DNA of 64,000 nt, from contig CAWBOY010000006.1 of assembly GCA_963790585.1 (NCBI GenBank), positions 992,001 to 1,056,000 of the forward strand, read 5' to 3'. This DNA is from CAWBOY01 sp963790585. Its GTDB lineage: Bacteria > Planctomycetota > Planctomycetia > Gemmatales > Gemmataceae. Each line of letters begins with the position of its first letter. Position 1 is the stretch's first letter. The notes beneath the pieces were generated by a model that was not told the DNA's origin, made no database searches, and saw nothing but the letters and a program-made list of their open reading frames with translations. A program made the position numbers and the translations under genes. Below are positions 9,838 through 21,475 of this stretch, in pieces.

Positions 9838-12676
9838 ATGTCCGCGTTTTTCCTCAATCCCTGGGCCATGGTCTTTGGTGGATTGCTCATCTCCGCCCCA
9901 ATTCTGATCCACCTGCTCAACCGGATGCGCTTTCGCCGGCTGCGCTGGGCGGCGATGGAGTTTCTGCTCAAGGCGCAAAAGAAGATGCGCCGGCGGATGA
10001 TTATCGAGCAGCTAATTCTCCTCCTTTTGCGAATTTTATTAGTGCTTTTGATCGCGTTTCTCATGGCCCGGTTCGTCGCGGCCAAGACGCGGACGGACGA
10101 CGGCACGACGCATTACATCCTGATCGACGACACGTTGAGCATGGCCGACACCCATCGGCAAGACAATGTCGACGTCAGCGCCTTTGACAAGGGCCAGGCG
10201 GAAGTCATGGAACTCGTCAAGACGCTTGCCAAGGCTGATTCGTTTCACACGGTCTGCCTGATGAAACTTTCCGATCTGGAAAAGCCGCTGTTTGAGAATC
10301 AGATCAAACCGTCAGCCGTGTCGGAAGTGCAGGCCGCGGTCGATACGCTCAAGCCGACCGCCCTGCACGTCGCGCCGGGCCAGGGCATCAAGGCGGCGGC
10401 CGATTACCTGCGGAAGGTTCCCAAGGGCTCGAAGGTCCTCCATTTCTTCAGCGACTTCCGCGAGAAGGATTGGGTCTCGAGCGCTGCCGCCAATCAACTG
10501 GCCGAGAGCATTGACAAGATGGTCGATGACTCGGTTAATGTGAACTTTATCGATCCGGCTCATCCGTATCGCGCCGAAGCGCGCGGGCAGGCCGCCGCTC
10601 ATGAGAACGTTGCGATCATTGGTTTGCGAGCCGACACGCGCGTCGCCGCCGAAAATGTGCCGGTCGAGTTCACTGTGACCATCGAAAATTTCGGCAACCT
10701 CGCCAAAACGCAGGACTTCTTGCATGTGCGCGTCAACGGCGCTGTCTCGTTCGGCGCGGAACAGCCGATTCCGGTGCTGCCCGCGATGCAGCGGACCGAG
10801 ATTCGTTTTCCGCTGCAGTTCGCCAAGAGCAAGGCGACCGAAGCTGTCACGGAGAAAGACGCCAAGGCCGAGCGCGATCGCAAGCGCCGCATCGACCGCG
10901 AGTTTCAAACAGTTACGGTCGAAATCGAAGACAAAAACGGCGGATTGATTGCGGACAACATCCGCGAACTCGTCATCGAAGTTCGTCACAAGGTGCCGTT
11001 GCTCATCTTGGATGGCAACGATCCGAAGGATGCACTCGAATCGGGCAGCGACTACAGCCATCTCCGCGAAGCGTTCAAGGCTGCCCGCGCCTACGAAGTT
11101 GAACGCCGGCCGTTCTCAGAATTGGAGACCACCGAACTGGATCTGTATCCGACTATATTCCTGGTCAACGTCTCGCAGATCAAGGGGGACGCCAATCTCA
11201 AGAAAATCCAAGACTATGTGAAGAGCGGCGGCAATCTCGTTTACTGCGTTGGCGATAAAACCGAAGCGGGGTTTTACAACAACAAGCTCCACAAGGAGAT
11301 GGGCGGCCTGTTTCCGGTCATGATCGCCAACGCGCCAACGGTGGCGATGACCGACGCCCAAAAAGAGGCGGCTCAATTCAAGGATCCTCAGCCAAAGCTG
11401 CTGATGCCGAAAATGGATACGGAGTTTTCGGAGGTGTTGCGCAATCTCCAGCCACAATTTCGCTGGATGCTCATCGATCGCTATTATCCGACGCTTGATC
11501 GTTCGCAGTGGGCCACGGGTACGGAAAACTCCCAGGTGCTCATGTACCTGGCCAATCGCAAGCCGGTGTCCGATTTCGCGCAAAGGGCCCAAGATCTAGG
11601 CCGCGAGGCGACCAAGCTCACGGGCGAATTGGCAGAGCAGGAGAAGGAATACGAAAAATACATCGAGCCGATTTCACAGTTTAATGCCGCCATTCGCACA
11701 GCGCTCGCGGAGCCGTTCCTCTATCAGCTTGTTCGCGTCTTGGACGCTGTTTTGAAAGACCCCGGGATCAAGGACGATCCAAATCGGCCGAGTATGCCAG
11801 ACCTGTGGGCGCACAAGAAAATGCGCCGGTTGGCCCGCGACCTGGAGGAGTTCCGCGAAAAAGTGGAGTTCGGCGATCCCCTGGTAGTAGCCAACACATA
11901 CGGCAAGGGCAAGGTCGTTGCCTTCCTGACAACGGCGGGAACTCTCTCCAAGTGGAACGAATGGGGCGGCGGCAACCCGGTGTCGTTCACTTACGAAGTG
12001 TTCATGATGGATTTGCAGCGCTACCTAATCGGCGACGCCGAGGGGCTCAATCGCGGCGATCGGCCGCGCCAGGGTCTTGTTGGCAGCGATCCGCTCTTAT
12101 TGGAATTCGACGGCAACCTCTATGAATCGGCCGTTAAGGTCCGCTTCAAGGAACAGAAGCCGACCCCGCCGCGTGATGAGAACACCATTATTCCTCCCGC
12201 CGGCGACGCTCCCAAGGATGTGGATCCCGCTGGACCCGAGATCGACACTGTTACAATGAAAGAGCCGCAAGATCGCGCAGGGCACACTGGAGCTACGCTA
12301 TACCAAGTTTGAAAAGCCGGGCATTTATACTTTCGAGATCAAGCCAAAGGTCGGCGTCGGAGACAAGGCGCCGGCATTGACGCGGTCATTCGCGTTCAAT
12401 GTCGATGCCGAGGCCGAGAGCGACCTCAAGCGAGCCGCGAGCGCGAAACTGATTCGCAATCGCAATGGGTCCGACGGCAAGGGGAAAATCACGCTTCGTT
12501 CGCCCGGCGAGCGCGACGAAGTGGTAAAACCACGGGAACCCGATCTATCTGAGTTGCCTTGGTTGTTTTTGATCTTCCTCATCGTGTTGATCGTGGAACA
12601 GGCGATGGCGGTTCATTTGAGCTATCACGTGAAGGGTGAAGAAACCGTAGCGGCGCCAAGGCTAGCGCCGGCGTGA
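9838..12676 (+). CDS. BatA-type membrane protein with VWA-like domain (one frameshift)
   Basis: The N-terminus is a BatA (aerotolerance N-terminal) domain: FFLNPWAMVFGGLLISAPILIHLLNRMRFR, then a second hydrophobic segment near residues 62-80. A vWA-like domain follows, starting at ILIDDTLSMADT (D-x-T-x-S-type variant of the MIDAS motif). A C-terminal transmembrane helix (LPWLFLIFLIVLIVEQ) lies after the frame change. The frame shifts at 12280-12282: reading GGG as GG gives RAGTLELRYTKFEKPG, a smooth continuation, so a one-base insertion is likely. Corrected length is about 945 aa. GGAAGGA precedes the ATG. It is membrane-bound and presumably works with the MoxR and DUF58 proteins upstream. 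Confidence 0.85.
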
Positions 12677-12689
12677 CGGGGGTTTCTGT

Positions 12690-12752
12690 TTATATAGCCC
12701 CCAGCAAGCCGGGGGATTACGACGCTTCCCGCCCTAAATGGCGGGTTAAATA
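12690..12752. repeat. Hairpin element, family H copy 1
   Basis: TATATAGCCCCC followed by GCC-GGGGG, then a second small hairpin CCCGCC...GGCGGG ending TTAAATAAA. It starts 13 nt after the stop at 12676 and ends 27 nt before the ATG at 12780. Related copies are at 30966-31044 and, inverted, at 51487-51525. Confidence 0.8.
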
Positions 12753-12779
12753 AAATCATACAGGCCAGGACGACGCATC

Positions 12780-15700
12780 ATGAACGATTCGGTAATGACC
12801 AAGAACGCCAACGAGCTGATCTGGACTCGGCTCAGCGAGCGCTTCAATAACGGCAACGGCTTTGAATTCTGGGACTTCTTCTGGTTCGGCATCGTCGGGG
12901 TCGTGTTGATCGTCGGTCTCTTTTACGTGATCTGGATGTATCTACGCGATAGCCGATCGGTCGGCTATTGGGCGTTGCCGCTCGGCATTTTGCGCTTCAT
13001 GGTCTACCTGATTCTGACGATCGTCTTCTTCCAGCCGGCGTTGCGTGATCTGGAGGTGGTCGAGAGGCAATCGAAGGTCGTCGTCCTGTTCGACGTCTCC
13101 GACAGCATGGGCACCAAGGACGATATTCCAGACGAGCGGACGCCGTTTGATAAGCTCCTTACGCGGCAGGACAAGGTGCTTAATTTCCTCACGGACCCCA
13201 AGGTTGAGTTCTTCCCGCGGTTGACCCAGAAGAACCCGATCACGGCCTATCGCTTCGGCAACAAGCTGGACGAGGCGGCGGCCTACTTCTTCACGCGCGA
13301 CGGCAGCGTCTGGACGCGGAAGCAATACGAAGAGATGCTTGCCAACAAGGACAAAGAAAAAGACAAGACGCCTGTCAAGAACATGCTGCCCCCCGAATTT
13401 CTCAAGAATTGGCTTATTCCCAACTGGGAGATCGATCTCGAAAAAGATAGGCCCGACGGCTGGAAAGACGAGACCGTTAGTCTCTTCAAAGCCCAGCAGG
13501 ATTACAACAAGCTGCGGCGCAGCGAAGGTCTCTTCAGTGGCACCAATCTTGGAGCGACGCGGACGGCGTTCGACCGCGAGCTGAAGAACGTCGTCCAGGG
13601 AATCATCGTCGTCACGGATGGCCGGATGAATCAAGGGGCCGATTTCTACGACGACCTCGCCAAGGCGGCCAAGGCTCGGCAGGTGCCAATTCTCGTCGTC
13701 GGCGTCGGTAGCGTTCGGCCACAGATTCGGATCGATCTGCCGAGCATTCGGGCCCCACAGCAGATTCAACCGGACGACAAATTCCGCATCCTCGTCAATG
13801 TCGTCGGCGAAGGGTTGGCCGATCAGGAGTTCGATATTTCCCTCGATGTTTCTTCGGTTAAGAAAGACGAGCTCGATCCCAAGAAGGTCGAGACGCCCCA
13901 GGAGATCGCCGTCATCGAACGGGAAGATCCGAAGAATCCGATGAAGAAACGAACGCCGGTGGTCCTCGCCGATGCGGGCAAGAAGATCAGCATGAAGCCG
14001 TCAACTCCGGCCAAGTTCGATCACAGCACCCCGGCGCGAGCCGAGGTGGAGTTCACTATCGATGCGATGGCTTTGGCGAACGCGACTGGCGTCAAACTGG
14101 ATGAAGACAAGCGCTGGGAGTTCGTCGAGAACCCGGGAGCGTCGTTGCGGTTTCAGGCGCGCGTGCCGAAGAACAAAGGTGAGATTTACAAGGACAAGGA
14201 GCATTTCAGCGAGGCCGCCGACGTGCGCGTCGTCAAGCGTGATCTGCGCGTCCTCAGTCATGGCCAGCGCCGCGACCCGTGATTACCAGTTCGTTCGGAC
14301 TCTATTCGTCCGCGAAATGGATATGCGGCGGGCGGAGCTGTGTATCTACCTCCAGTTGCCTCCAGGCATGAGCCAGCCGCGCATGGGAATCGTGCAAGAC
14401 GTCGATCCCAAGCGTCTGCTGCGAACCTTCCCGGATCGGCTCGATGAACCGTCGGAAGATGAGGCGGTCAAGTTCTACGACCTGGCGATGTACGACGTCA
14501 TCATCGCATTCGACCCGGACTGGAATCAATTAGACGATAAGCAGATCAAAAATCTCGTCAAATGGGTCGACAAGGGGGGCGGCTTGGTTGTCGTCGGCGG
14601 GCCGATCAATACGGTTCAGCTTGCCAGCCCTGGCACGAACAAGCCGACCGATAAGTTCTCGCCTTTGCTCGATCTCTATCCCGTGGTCCTGGACGATATT
14701 CGACTCCATGAGGATCAACGTAAGACGGACGAACCGTGGAAGCTCTACTGGGATACCGCCGCGACCGAGGAGATGGAGTTTCTCAAGCTGGCCGAGGCGG
14801 GGGACAAAAACTACAACCCTACATTCCTGGCCGACTGGAACGAATTCTTCGGCACCGACAACCCGACCAAGGGTAAAGTCGAGCGGGGCTTCTACAATTT
14901 CTATCCTGTGGAAAAGGTCAAGACCGGTAGTCTCGTCGTCGCCCGCTTCGGCGACCCGGACCCGAAGGCCCGCATGAAGGACAATTCGCTGATGCCGTAT
15001 ATCGTGCTGACCGCTCCCGACAGCGGCCGGCGCGTCGCCTGGATCGGCTCGGGCGAACTATGGCGGCTGAGGTCGTTCCGCGAGTCGTGGCATGAACGCT
15101 TCTGGATCAAGCTGGCCCGCTATGCGGGCGCTCGCAACGCCAATAAATTCAATCGCCGAATTACGCCGTTCATGGAGCAGACCTACGCCGTCAACAAGGC
15201 GATCATGATGGATTTCAAGATCGACAACAAGGGCGGCGATCCGCTGGGTCGGCCGCGCGACGATCGCAGCAAGCCGAAGCTCAAGCTAACGCTGCCGACC
15301 GGCGAATCGGATAAGGGAGTCAAAACCGAGTACAACCTGGAGTTCAAGTCGGACGGCCTGTTTACAGTGCAGTTTCAGGTCAAGACTCCAGGCCGCTATG
15401 GCTTGATGCTCACCGTCCCGGAAACGAACGATAGCTTCGAAACCAAGTTCGACGTCCGCGATGCCAATCCCGAGTTGGAGAACACTCGGCCCGATTACGA
15501 AGCGATGGCTCGGCTGGCGAGCGATGCGACCGAGGTCCTCAATCGCATGAGCCCGACCGATCGGCAGACGCTTGAAACCGTCCTGCAGAAGCAACGTGTC
15601 GGCAGGCCGGGCGAGTCGGTCTCGCCGGACGAGAAACTCAAGCTCTTATTCGATCTGAAATCGGCGGAATTGATACCGAACACAATGACCGCCCGGCCGG

Positions 15701-16054
15701 ACAAGCAGACGAACCGTGGCGGCGTCACGTCGCTGTGGGATGACGGCTTCGTCTTCCGCGATCGGACGGTGATCGTGTTCATCATTATCGCCGCGATCAG
15801 CTCGTTTATCGCGGCCATCTCGGGGCTGCTCCTATTTTTGACACGCAATGTGACCGGCGGGCCGAGCCCCGTGTTGATGCCGATCCTCTTCTATTCGGGG
15901 GCGGTGGCGTTTCTGGCGCTCTGACGGCTTCCTTACCGCCTTTGTCGCCGACGCGCTTGGCTCCGGGCCTTTGAAGCTGTCGTATGTTTTGATGAGCGTT
16001 GTCGGTTTGTTGTCGCTGGAATGGTTGACGCGTAAGTTGCTGCGGTTGGCGTAA
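12780..16054 (+). CDS. Large VWA-domain membrane protein (two frameshifts)
   Basis: Two N-terminal transmembrane helices (WFGIVGVVLIVGLFYVIW and ILRFMVYLILTIVFF) precede a von Willebrand A domain with MIDAS DVSDSMGTK. The C-terminal half starts with LRVLVMASAATRDYQFVRT, a domain also found alone at 31061-31996, and ends in two hydrophobic segments. Frame changes occur at about 14254-14257 (CTCAGTC, apparently one extra base) and 15919-15922, where reading one base less gives FLALDGFLTAFVADALGSG and a frame open to TAA at 16052-16054. Corrected length about 1090 aa. Same-strand neighbours and spacing suggest the MoxR-DUF58-BatA operon. Confidence 0.82.
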
Positions 16055-16065
16055 CATTAACGACT

Positions 16066-16144
16066 GAGCCTGAAGCGTAAGCGAAGAGCATTTTGTATTT
16101 ATAAATACAAAAATACAAATGCTCTTCGCTTACGCTTCAGGCTC
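16066..16144. repeat. Intergenic palindrome, family B copy 1
   Basis: Arms starting GAGCCTGAAGCGTAAGCGAA and its complement, with a long AT-rich apical stem around TTTGTATTT/AAATACAAA. It begins 11 nt after the corrected stop at 16054. Other copies: 27410-27474 and 40853-40925. Confidence 0.9.
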
Positions 16145-16185
16145 GGTAAGCGGTTTTCGCAAGCAACGAGAGACTCTCACAAGAG

Positions 16186-19100
16186 ATGCACGATATGGCT
16201 ACTGTGGAAACGCCTGTTCATTCGACTCCGGTCCTAGAATCGCAGCGGCGCTTGCGCAGCCCGCTCGAAAAGCTGCGGCACTCGATTCGGCATTATGTCA
16301 CGCTTGAAGGCGTCGGCATCTTTCTGTTGTGCGTATTGCTGCTATTTTGGATCGGAATTATCACAGATTATGGCTTTTTCAAGGTCAGCGGCTTCGATTG
16401 GCTCGATGCGATCCCGTGGTATGTGCGTGGCGGCCTGCTCGTCGTCGCCACCGTCGCGGTGATTGGGCTCGCGGTCGGGACGATCTTGGGCGGTCTGCTC
16501 AAGCGCTTCAGCGATCCGGAAATGGCGCTATTGCTCGAACGCAAGTTTCCGGAGCGGCTCGGCGATCGGCTCATCACCGCCGTCGAAATGGGCGACCCGA
16601 AGAGGGCCAGCGAGCATGGGTTTTCGCGGCCGATGTTGGAAAAGACGATTCAGGACGCCGCTAGCGAGGTCGAGAAATTACCGCTACACCAGGTCTTCGA
16701 CTGGTCGCGCCTGATGCGCAAGGCGTCGCGCATGCTCGGCATGGCTGTGTCGTTTTATCTGTTGGCGCTGGCGCTCTTTTGCATGGGGCGGTGGTATACG
16801 CATTCGCGCGAAGACCTGGTCGCGGGCATGGTGCCGTTGGGCCTTTATCTGCTCGCGGGCGGCGTCTTTGCTTTGGCCCTGTCGGTCTGGAATGGCCGGG
16901 TGCGCGAGGGCCGAGGGTTGCGGCGTTTCCAGTGTGGTCGGCCCCGGACTGCTTTGCACCTATCTATTTGCCGGGGCGGTGGTGATTCCGCTCTTGATCG
17001 CGCTGTCGGTCGGGATGGTCGGGTTAATTCCTGCCTTGGCATTGAGTCTGCTGTTGCTCGGCGGCTGCGCGATTTGCGGCGGATTGCTGATGCTCAAGAA
17101 GGGCCAGACGGCTCGGCTGTTGGGCGGGTCCCTCGCGCTAGTGCTACTGCTCGGCGGCGTGGCGGCGTTTGGGTATTCCTCGACGAAGGGCGAGCCGAAG
17201 ACGATTCGCGGCATCAACGATTTTCACACGGTGTCGACGATATGGATCGACCGCGAAGTCAAGCTTCAGAACGAGCCGTGGCATCGTCGAGCTCAGCTCA
17301 AGATCATTGGCCCGGACAAGAAAGACATCAAAGTCGGCTTCGACGCGCCAGCGCCAACACTCCGTGTCCGTGGCTATGTCTACCTCGCGGCCACCAAGGA
17401 TACGGGCAAGTATCCGAGCGGCTGGCGGCCGATGCTTTGGAGCGATCTCAACAAACATTTTCAGGACAGCGTGCCCGAGCCGCTCCCTGACTGGAAGCCG
17501 CGCGAAGACGAAGGGTTGACAGTCGACGAGGTGGCGCTGCATTTGGAGAGGCTGCTCATTCGCAAAGAGGCGGGATGGCAAAAACGAACGGGAACAGAGT
17601 GGGAGCCGTTGCGCTGGGACGATTTACGCACCGCTGCATTCGCCGCCGGTGACAACGCGGTGCCAGCGCTACCTGGCGATTGGGATCCCAAGGCGATGCC
17701 GTATTTTGCCAGCACGGTGTTCGGCCTCGCGGCCGCGCCGGGTGCGAGTTGGGGAGGATTGCAGGCTGCGATTCCCACGGCCAACGGTCCGGGGCAGATC
17801 GATCTGCTCGTCGATGATGTGCAAGCACGTCTCGCCAACGAAAAGACCGATGCGGCCGGCGCCGTGCCACAGGCACGCGGAGCGCTTGGTCGACTCCAGC
17901 GCTGGTTCGAATTGCAAGAGATGCTCCAGCGCCTCGATCAACGCATCGACGAATGGTCCATGAGCCGAAGGCTGCGCAAGCTCGACCTGCCGCAACAGCT
18001 GGAAGTCTCATCGTGGAACAGCGACTCACGCAACACAATGATGCTCGACAAGGCGGCCGACAACGAATACACAGGCACATTTAACAATTTGAAGATCGGC
18101 AAAATCGAGTATTACGTTCGTGGCGAGGACTTCACGACCGAGACGCGTTCGATCGACGTCCTCGGTGCGCCGACATTGCCGACGCTCGACATTCAACAGC
18201 GCCAGCCGGCCTATCTCTTTTATCGTCCGGAGTCTAGCGATCCGACCAAGCCGGATACCTTGATCCTCGGCAAGAAGCAACTATTCACGGAGAAATCCTA
18301 CGCTGGTTACGCGGGGGATCAGGTCGAAGTCAAGGTACCGGGCGGAACGGACGTGCTGATCTCGGCTCGCGCCAACAAGAATCTTGGCTCGGTCAAGCTG
18401 GTCCCTGGCAAGAACGCGCAGGCACCCAAGACGCCAAAAGAGATCCCGTTCGGGGGAGATGCGTTCAAGCTGCAATTCGACGATGTTCGGCTCGAACACA
18501 GCTTTACTCTGGTGTTCGTCGATGAGGATGGTGTGACCGGGACTCGGGCCTTCAAGATCAAGCCGATCGACGATCAGCCGCCCGAGCTACCGGAAATCAA
18601 GCCGCACCCTTCGATCCGCCTGGTGGAGAAGGAAGGCTACATGGTGACGGTCGATGCGCGTGTGCCGTTCGTAGGTCGAGTGACGGACGATAACGGCCTG
18701 TCTGTGGTACAATATGCTTATAACCTCGAAAAGATCGAAGCGGGCAATCTGGTCAGCCCCGAAGCGGTTGGCCTGATCGCGGCGGCTACCGGCGGCGCAG
18801 GCGCTGCATCACGCGCCTTGGGCCGTTCTCGTGAACTCCTTCGCGGGCGGCGTCGAGTCGAAAAAGCCGATCGTTCCCCAGGTGTCGATCAAGGGCGGGC
18901 CCAAGTATATGTCGATCCCGGGCTTCCAGGCCGAGCTGGCTCAGGAAAAGCCGGTGCCACGCTTGATCATTCAGGAAAGCCTGGCCACGCCGCAAGAGAT
19001 GCCCTATCGGGCAAAGCAGATCACCAAGAACTTCGAGCTGCGGCGCGATCCGTGGGAATCCGTGAGCGATCGCCGTGACTGCGATTTCCCGGTCTATCAG

Positions 19101-19934
19101 CTGGATCTCAAGGTTAAGGAAGGCTCGCTGCAGCCGCGCTATCGGATGCTGCTCTGGGTGGAGGCGACCGATACCGACATCGAGAGTGAAAAAGACAAGA
19201 AAACCGGTCTGCCCAGGCCTCATCTGAGCACGAGCAAGGAGAAGTTCCCCTTCGTCATCGTCTCTGAGAAGGACCTGCTCGTCGAGATCGGCAAGCAGGA
19301 AGAGAAGATCAAAGGAAAGCTCGACGCCGTGCTGAGCGAGCTGCTGAAAACGCAGGCGAAGATGGACGAGATGAACGTCGAGCTGGCACAACAGCGCATC
19401 AAGCCGCTGGAGCTGGAGGCCAAGTCGGCGCGCATCGAAGATTATGTGAACCCGCTCGACAAAGGGTTCGCCGAGATCAGCAACCAGGGTTTGGCTCCGT
19501 ATCTGCTCATCCTTGAGGAGATGAAGCTGAACCAGGTCGATCCCAGCTATATCGGCATTCGCAAAAAGGTGGACGACACGGTCGTCAAGCCGTTGCGTCA
19601 GCTGGTGGCGGCGGATGACGGTAACTTCAAGCTGACCCTCGACGCACTGGCCGTCTTGAAGACCGAACTCGACAAGGGCCGGGCGATCGCCGACGGCGAT
19701 CCGATGTTTCAGGAGGAGCTTGTGCTCATCCGAGCCGCGAGCGCCAAGGCCCGACTCGAGATGCGTGCCTTGATAACCCGGCTCAACGCCGTCCTCTCGG
19801 GCATGGAAGGAATCATCGACATCAAGAAGCTGATCGAAGAATTGATTCGCCTGGAGAAAGCGGAACAACAGGAAGAAGAGCGATATAAAGAGTTGAAGAA
19901 TAAGATTCTGCGCGAGCAGGGGCTGATTCCGTGA
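16186..19934 (+). CDS. Large membrane protein of the MoxR/VWA cluster (two frameshifts)
   Basis: Start at 16186 (MHDMATVE), or the ATG at 16195. The N-terminal 330 residues hold several hydrophobic helices (IFLLCVLLLFWIGII, GGLLVVATVAVIGLAV, SFYLLALALFCMG, then PLLIALSVGMVGLIPALAL and LLGGSLALVLLLGG). A long soluble part with beta-rich segments and a C-terminal coiled coil (KQEEKIKGKLDAVLSELLK onwards) follows. The layout resembles DUF4175-type proteins, but I cannot confirm the family. The frame changes near 16905-16940 and 18800-18820, both equivalent to one extra base; the hydrophobic and charged patterns run on across each point. Corrected length about 1,250 aa. Last gene of the cluster before the inserted ADP-ribosylation locus. 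Confidence 0.72.
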
Positions 19935-19988
19935 GGGGCTCACGAGGTCATAGGATACCGTGAAACCGGCACGCCCTGGGAAGCAGCC

Positions 19989-20347
19989 ATGCCCATCCAA
20001 CGCCGTACTTTGTTCCATTACACGAACGAAAAAGGTTTGGAGGGTATCGCCTCCTCGCAAACCGGCGTCCATCACTGAAGGCTGTGAATCCGAGGGATGT
20101 GCGTTACGGTGAAGGGCAGTATCTGAGCGACATCGTGCCCGGAACCAAAACGCCAGGCCAATTGTCCTACGCATTCTTGAACGATCCGCGCGGCTGGCGC
20201 CGATTTACCCATTATGTTGAGATCGAGGTGACCGGCCTTGAAGTCATTGAAGGAAGGCCAGGAGTTCTCGTCATTCCAGGCACTCAAGACCTGAATCTTG
20301 TAGGACGCATAATTGCCAGCGGAGCAGTGCCTAGGTCAGGAGGGTAG
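19989..20347 (+). CDS. HYD1-type ADP-ribosyltransferase, candidate toxin (one frameshift)
   Basis: Small stand-alone protein of about 119 aa after correction. It begins MPIQRRTLFHYTNEKGLEGI and continues SLKAVNPRDVRYGEGQYL, SDIVPGTKTPGQL, RRFTHYVEIEV and ends IIASGAVPRSGG. This order matches the HYD1-signature ADP-ribosyltransferase toxin family (Tox-ART-HYD1), named for conserved H, Y and D; His10 of FHYT and the YLSD segment are present. ADP-ribosyltransferases transfer ADP-ribose from NAD; the target here is unknown. The frame shifts at 20061-20065: reading ACCGG as ACCCGG joins SSQT to RRPSLKAVNP, so a one-base deletion in a C run is likely. GGGAAG sits 5 nt before the ATG. It lies 59 nt upstream of the DUF6881-like gene, with the macrodomain gene after that. 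Confidence 0.8.
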
Positions 20348-20406
20348 GTCTTTTTGGTCTCCTATGTTCGGCACGGGCGTTAATTCCAAGAGGAAAGGTG
20401 GCTAAT

Positions 20407-20703
20407 ATGCGTTATTCGCGGTTACAATGGAACCACCTCTCGCCGAATGAACCGATTGAGGTGCTAAGCGAATACGATGACAACGGCTGGGAACGTCGTA
20501 AGGTGGAGGCGTTCCGTGACGGATCTGTCCGCTTTGCAAGCGGCACAGACTCGATTGGAGGAAGCAAGCTGTCACTCATCCCACGACCACCGGACGAAGA
20601 AGTCGTCGCTGAACCGGAATTTCGCGTGTTCGAGATTTCCACGGAAGAATTCGAGCGAGCCTGGGATCAAGCTCATGAACGAAGCATCGTGGCTTCGAGG
20701 TAG
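20407..20703 (+). CDS. DUF6881-like small protein, possible immunity/accessory factor
   Basis: About 98 aa. The ATG at 20407 follows AGGAAAGGTGG; a GTG at 20398 in the same frame is less well placed. Acidic, no signal or membrane segment. The pattern (MRYSRLQWNHLSPNEPIE, then SEYDDNGWERRKVEAFRDG, then EFRVFEISTEEFERAWDQA) resembles the DUF6881 family, whose function I do not know. Its position between an ADP-ribosyltransferase and a macrodomain gene, 8 nt before the latter, suggests it belongs to the same small operon, perhaps as an immunity or adaptor protein; that is inference. Confidence 0.65.
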   Translation: MRYSRLQWNHLSPNEPIEVLSEYDDNGWERRKVEAFRDGSVRFASGTDSIGGSKLSLIPRPPDEEVVAEPEFRVFEISTEEFERAWDQAHERSIVASR

Positions 20704-20711
20704 GCCGGACC

Positions 20712-21200
20712 ATGATCAAAGCGCTGCTGCCTATTCAGTATGTTCGTGGCGATGCTACAGTTCCGCAAGCAATCGGGACCAAGATCATTGCGCACGTCTG
20801 CAATGACGTGGGGGCATGGGGTAAAGGGTTCGTTCTCGCTCTATCTCGGCGTTGGCCCGAACCAGCTCAAGCATATAAGGATTGGTATCGGGATCGTGAG
20901 GCAAAGGACTTCGCACTAGGAGCTGTTCAGTTTGTCCAAGTGGCCGCTGACCTCTGGATTGCGAATATGGTTGCGCAGCACGGCATTAGGGCAGCCCGGG
21001 GAAATCCGCCGATCCGCTATGACGCGCTAGAAGGCTGTCTTGAGAAGGTAGCGAGCAAGGCGATTGCGCTGAAAGCTTCCGTACATATGCCGCGTATCGG
21101 GTGTGGTCTAGCGGGCGGCGAGTGGAGCCAGATTGAGCCGATGCTATTGGAGCAACTCTGCGAGCAAAACATTCCCGTCACCGTGTACGATTTCGAGTGA
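20712..21200 (+). CDS. Macrodomain protein, likely ADP-ribosyl hydrolase (DarG/TARG1-like)
   Basis: 162 aa, essentially one macrodomain. Visible: YVRGDAT with the adenine-binding Asp14; IIAHVCNDVGAWGKGFVLAL, where Lys38 of the WGKGF loop is placed like the catalytic lysine of TARG1 and of DarG (MGKG-type loop); and the phosphate loop MPRIGCGLAGGEW at 126-138. Macrodomains of this class bind ADP-ribose and some remove it from proteins or nucleotides. Gene order after an ADP-ribosyltransferase suggests an antitoxin that reverses the modification. It starts 8 nt after the DUF6881-like stop. It could instead be a general ADP-ribose-binding protein. No frameshift. Confidence 0.85.
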   Translation: MIKALLPIQYVRGDATVPQAIGTKIIAHVCNDVGAWGKGFVLALSRRWPEPAQAYKDWYRDREAKDFALGAVQFVQVAADLWIANMVAQHGIRAARGNPPIRYDALEGCLEKVASKAIALKASVHMPRIGCGLAGGEWSQIEPMLLEQLCEQNIPVTVYDFE

Positions 21201-21475
21201 GCTATCCCGGCCGAGCATACTGCGAGTTTGCGGTGATGGTGGTGCGGTGAACGCATATCCTATTCCAAGAAATCGACACTAAAGTCACTAGACTTGCCAA
21301 CTTAACAATGAGACAATCGACAGATCCGTGCGCGAAGCTGTTGGGCCTCTCCCCCCGACTCGTCTGTTTATTGAGAGATGACGCCCGCTCGCCTGAGCCG
21401 AGACATCACTGACCCCTGCGGTAAATCAACTACCCGGAAGCCCGTCGGCTTCTCGAGGTGCGGAGGGATTGATCC

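Noticed and set aside
9360..10187. Open frames on both strands across the spacer between DUF58 and BatA genes
   Set aside because: They run through the family-D palindrome, whose symmetry opens frames on both strands, and overlap the flanking genes.
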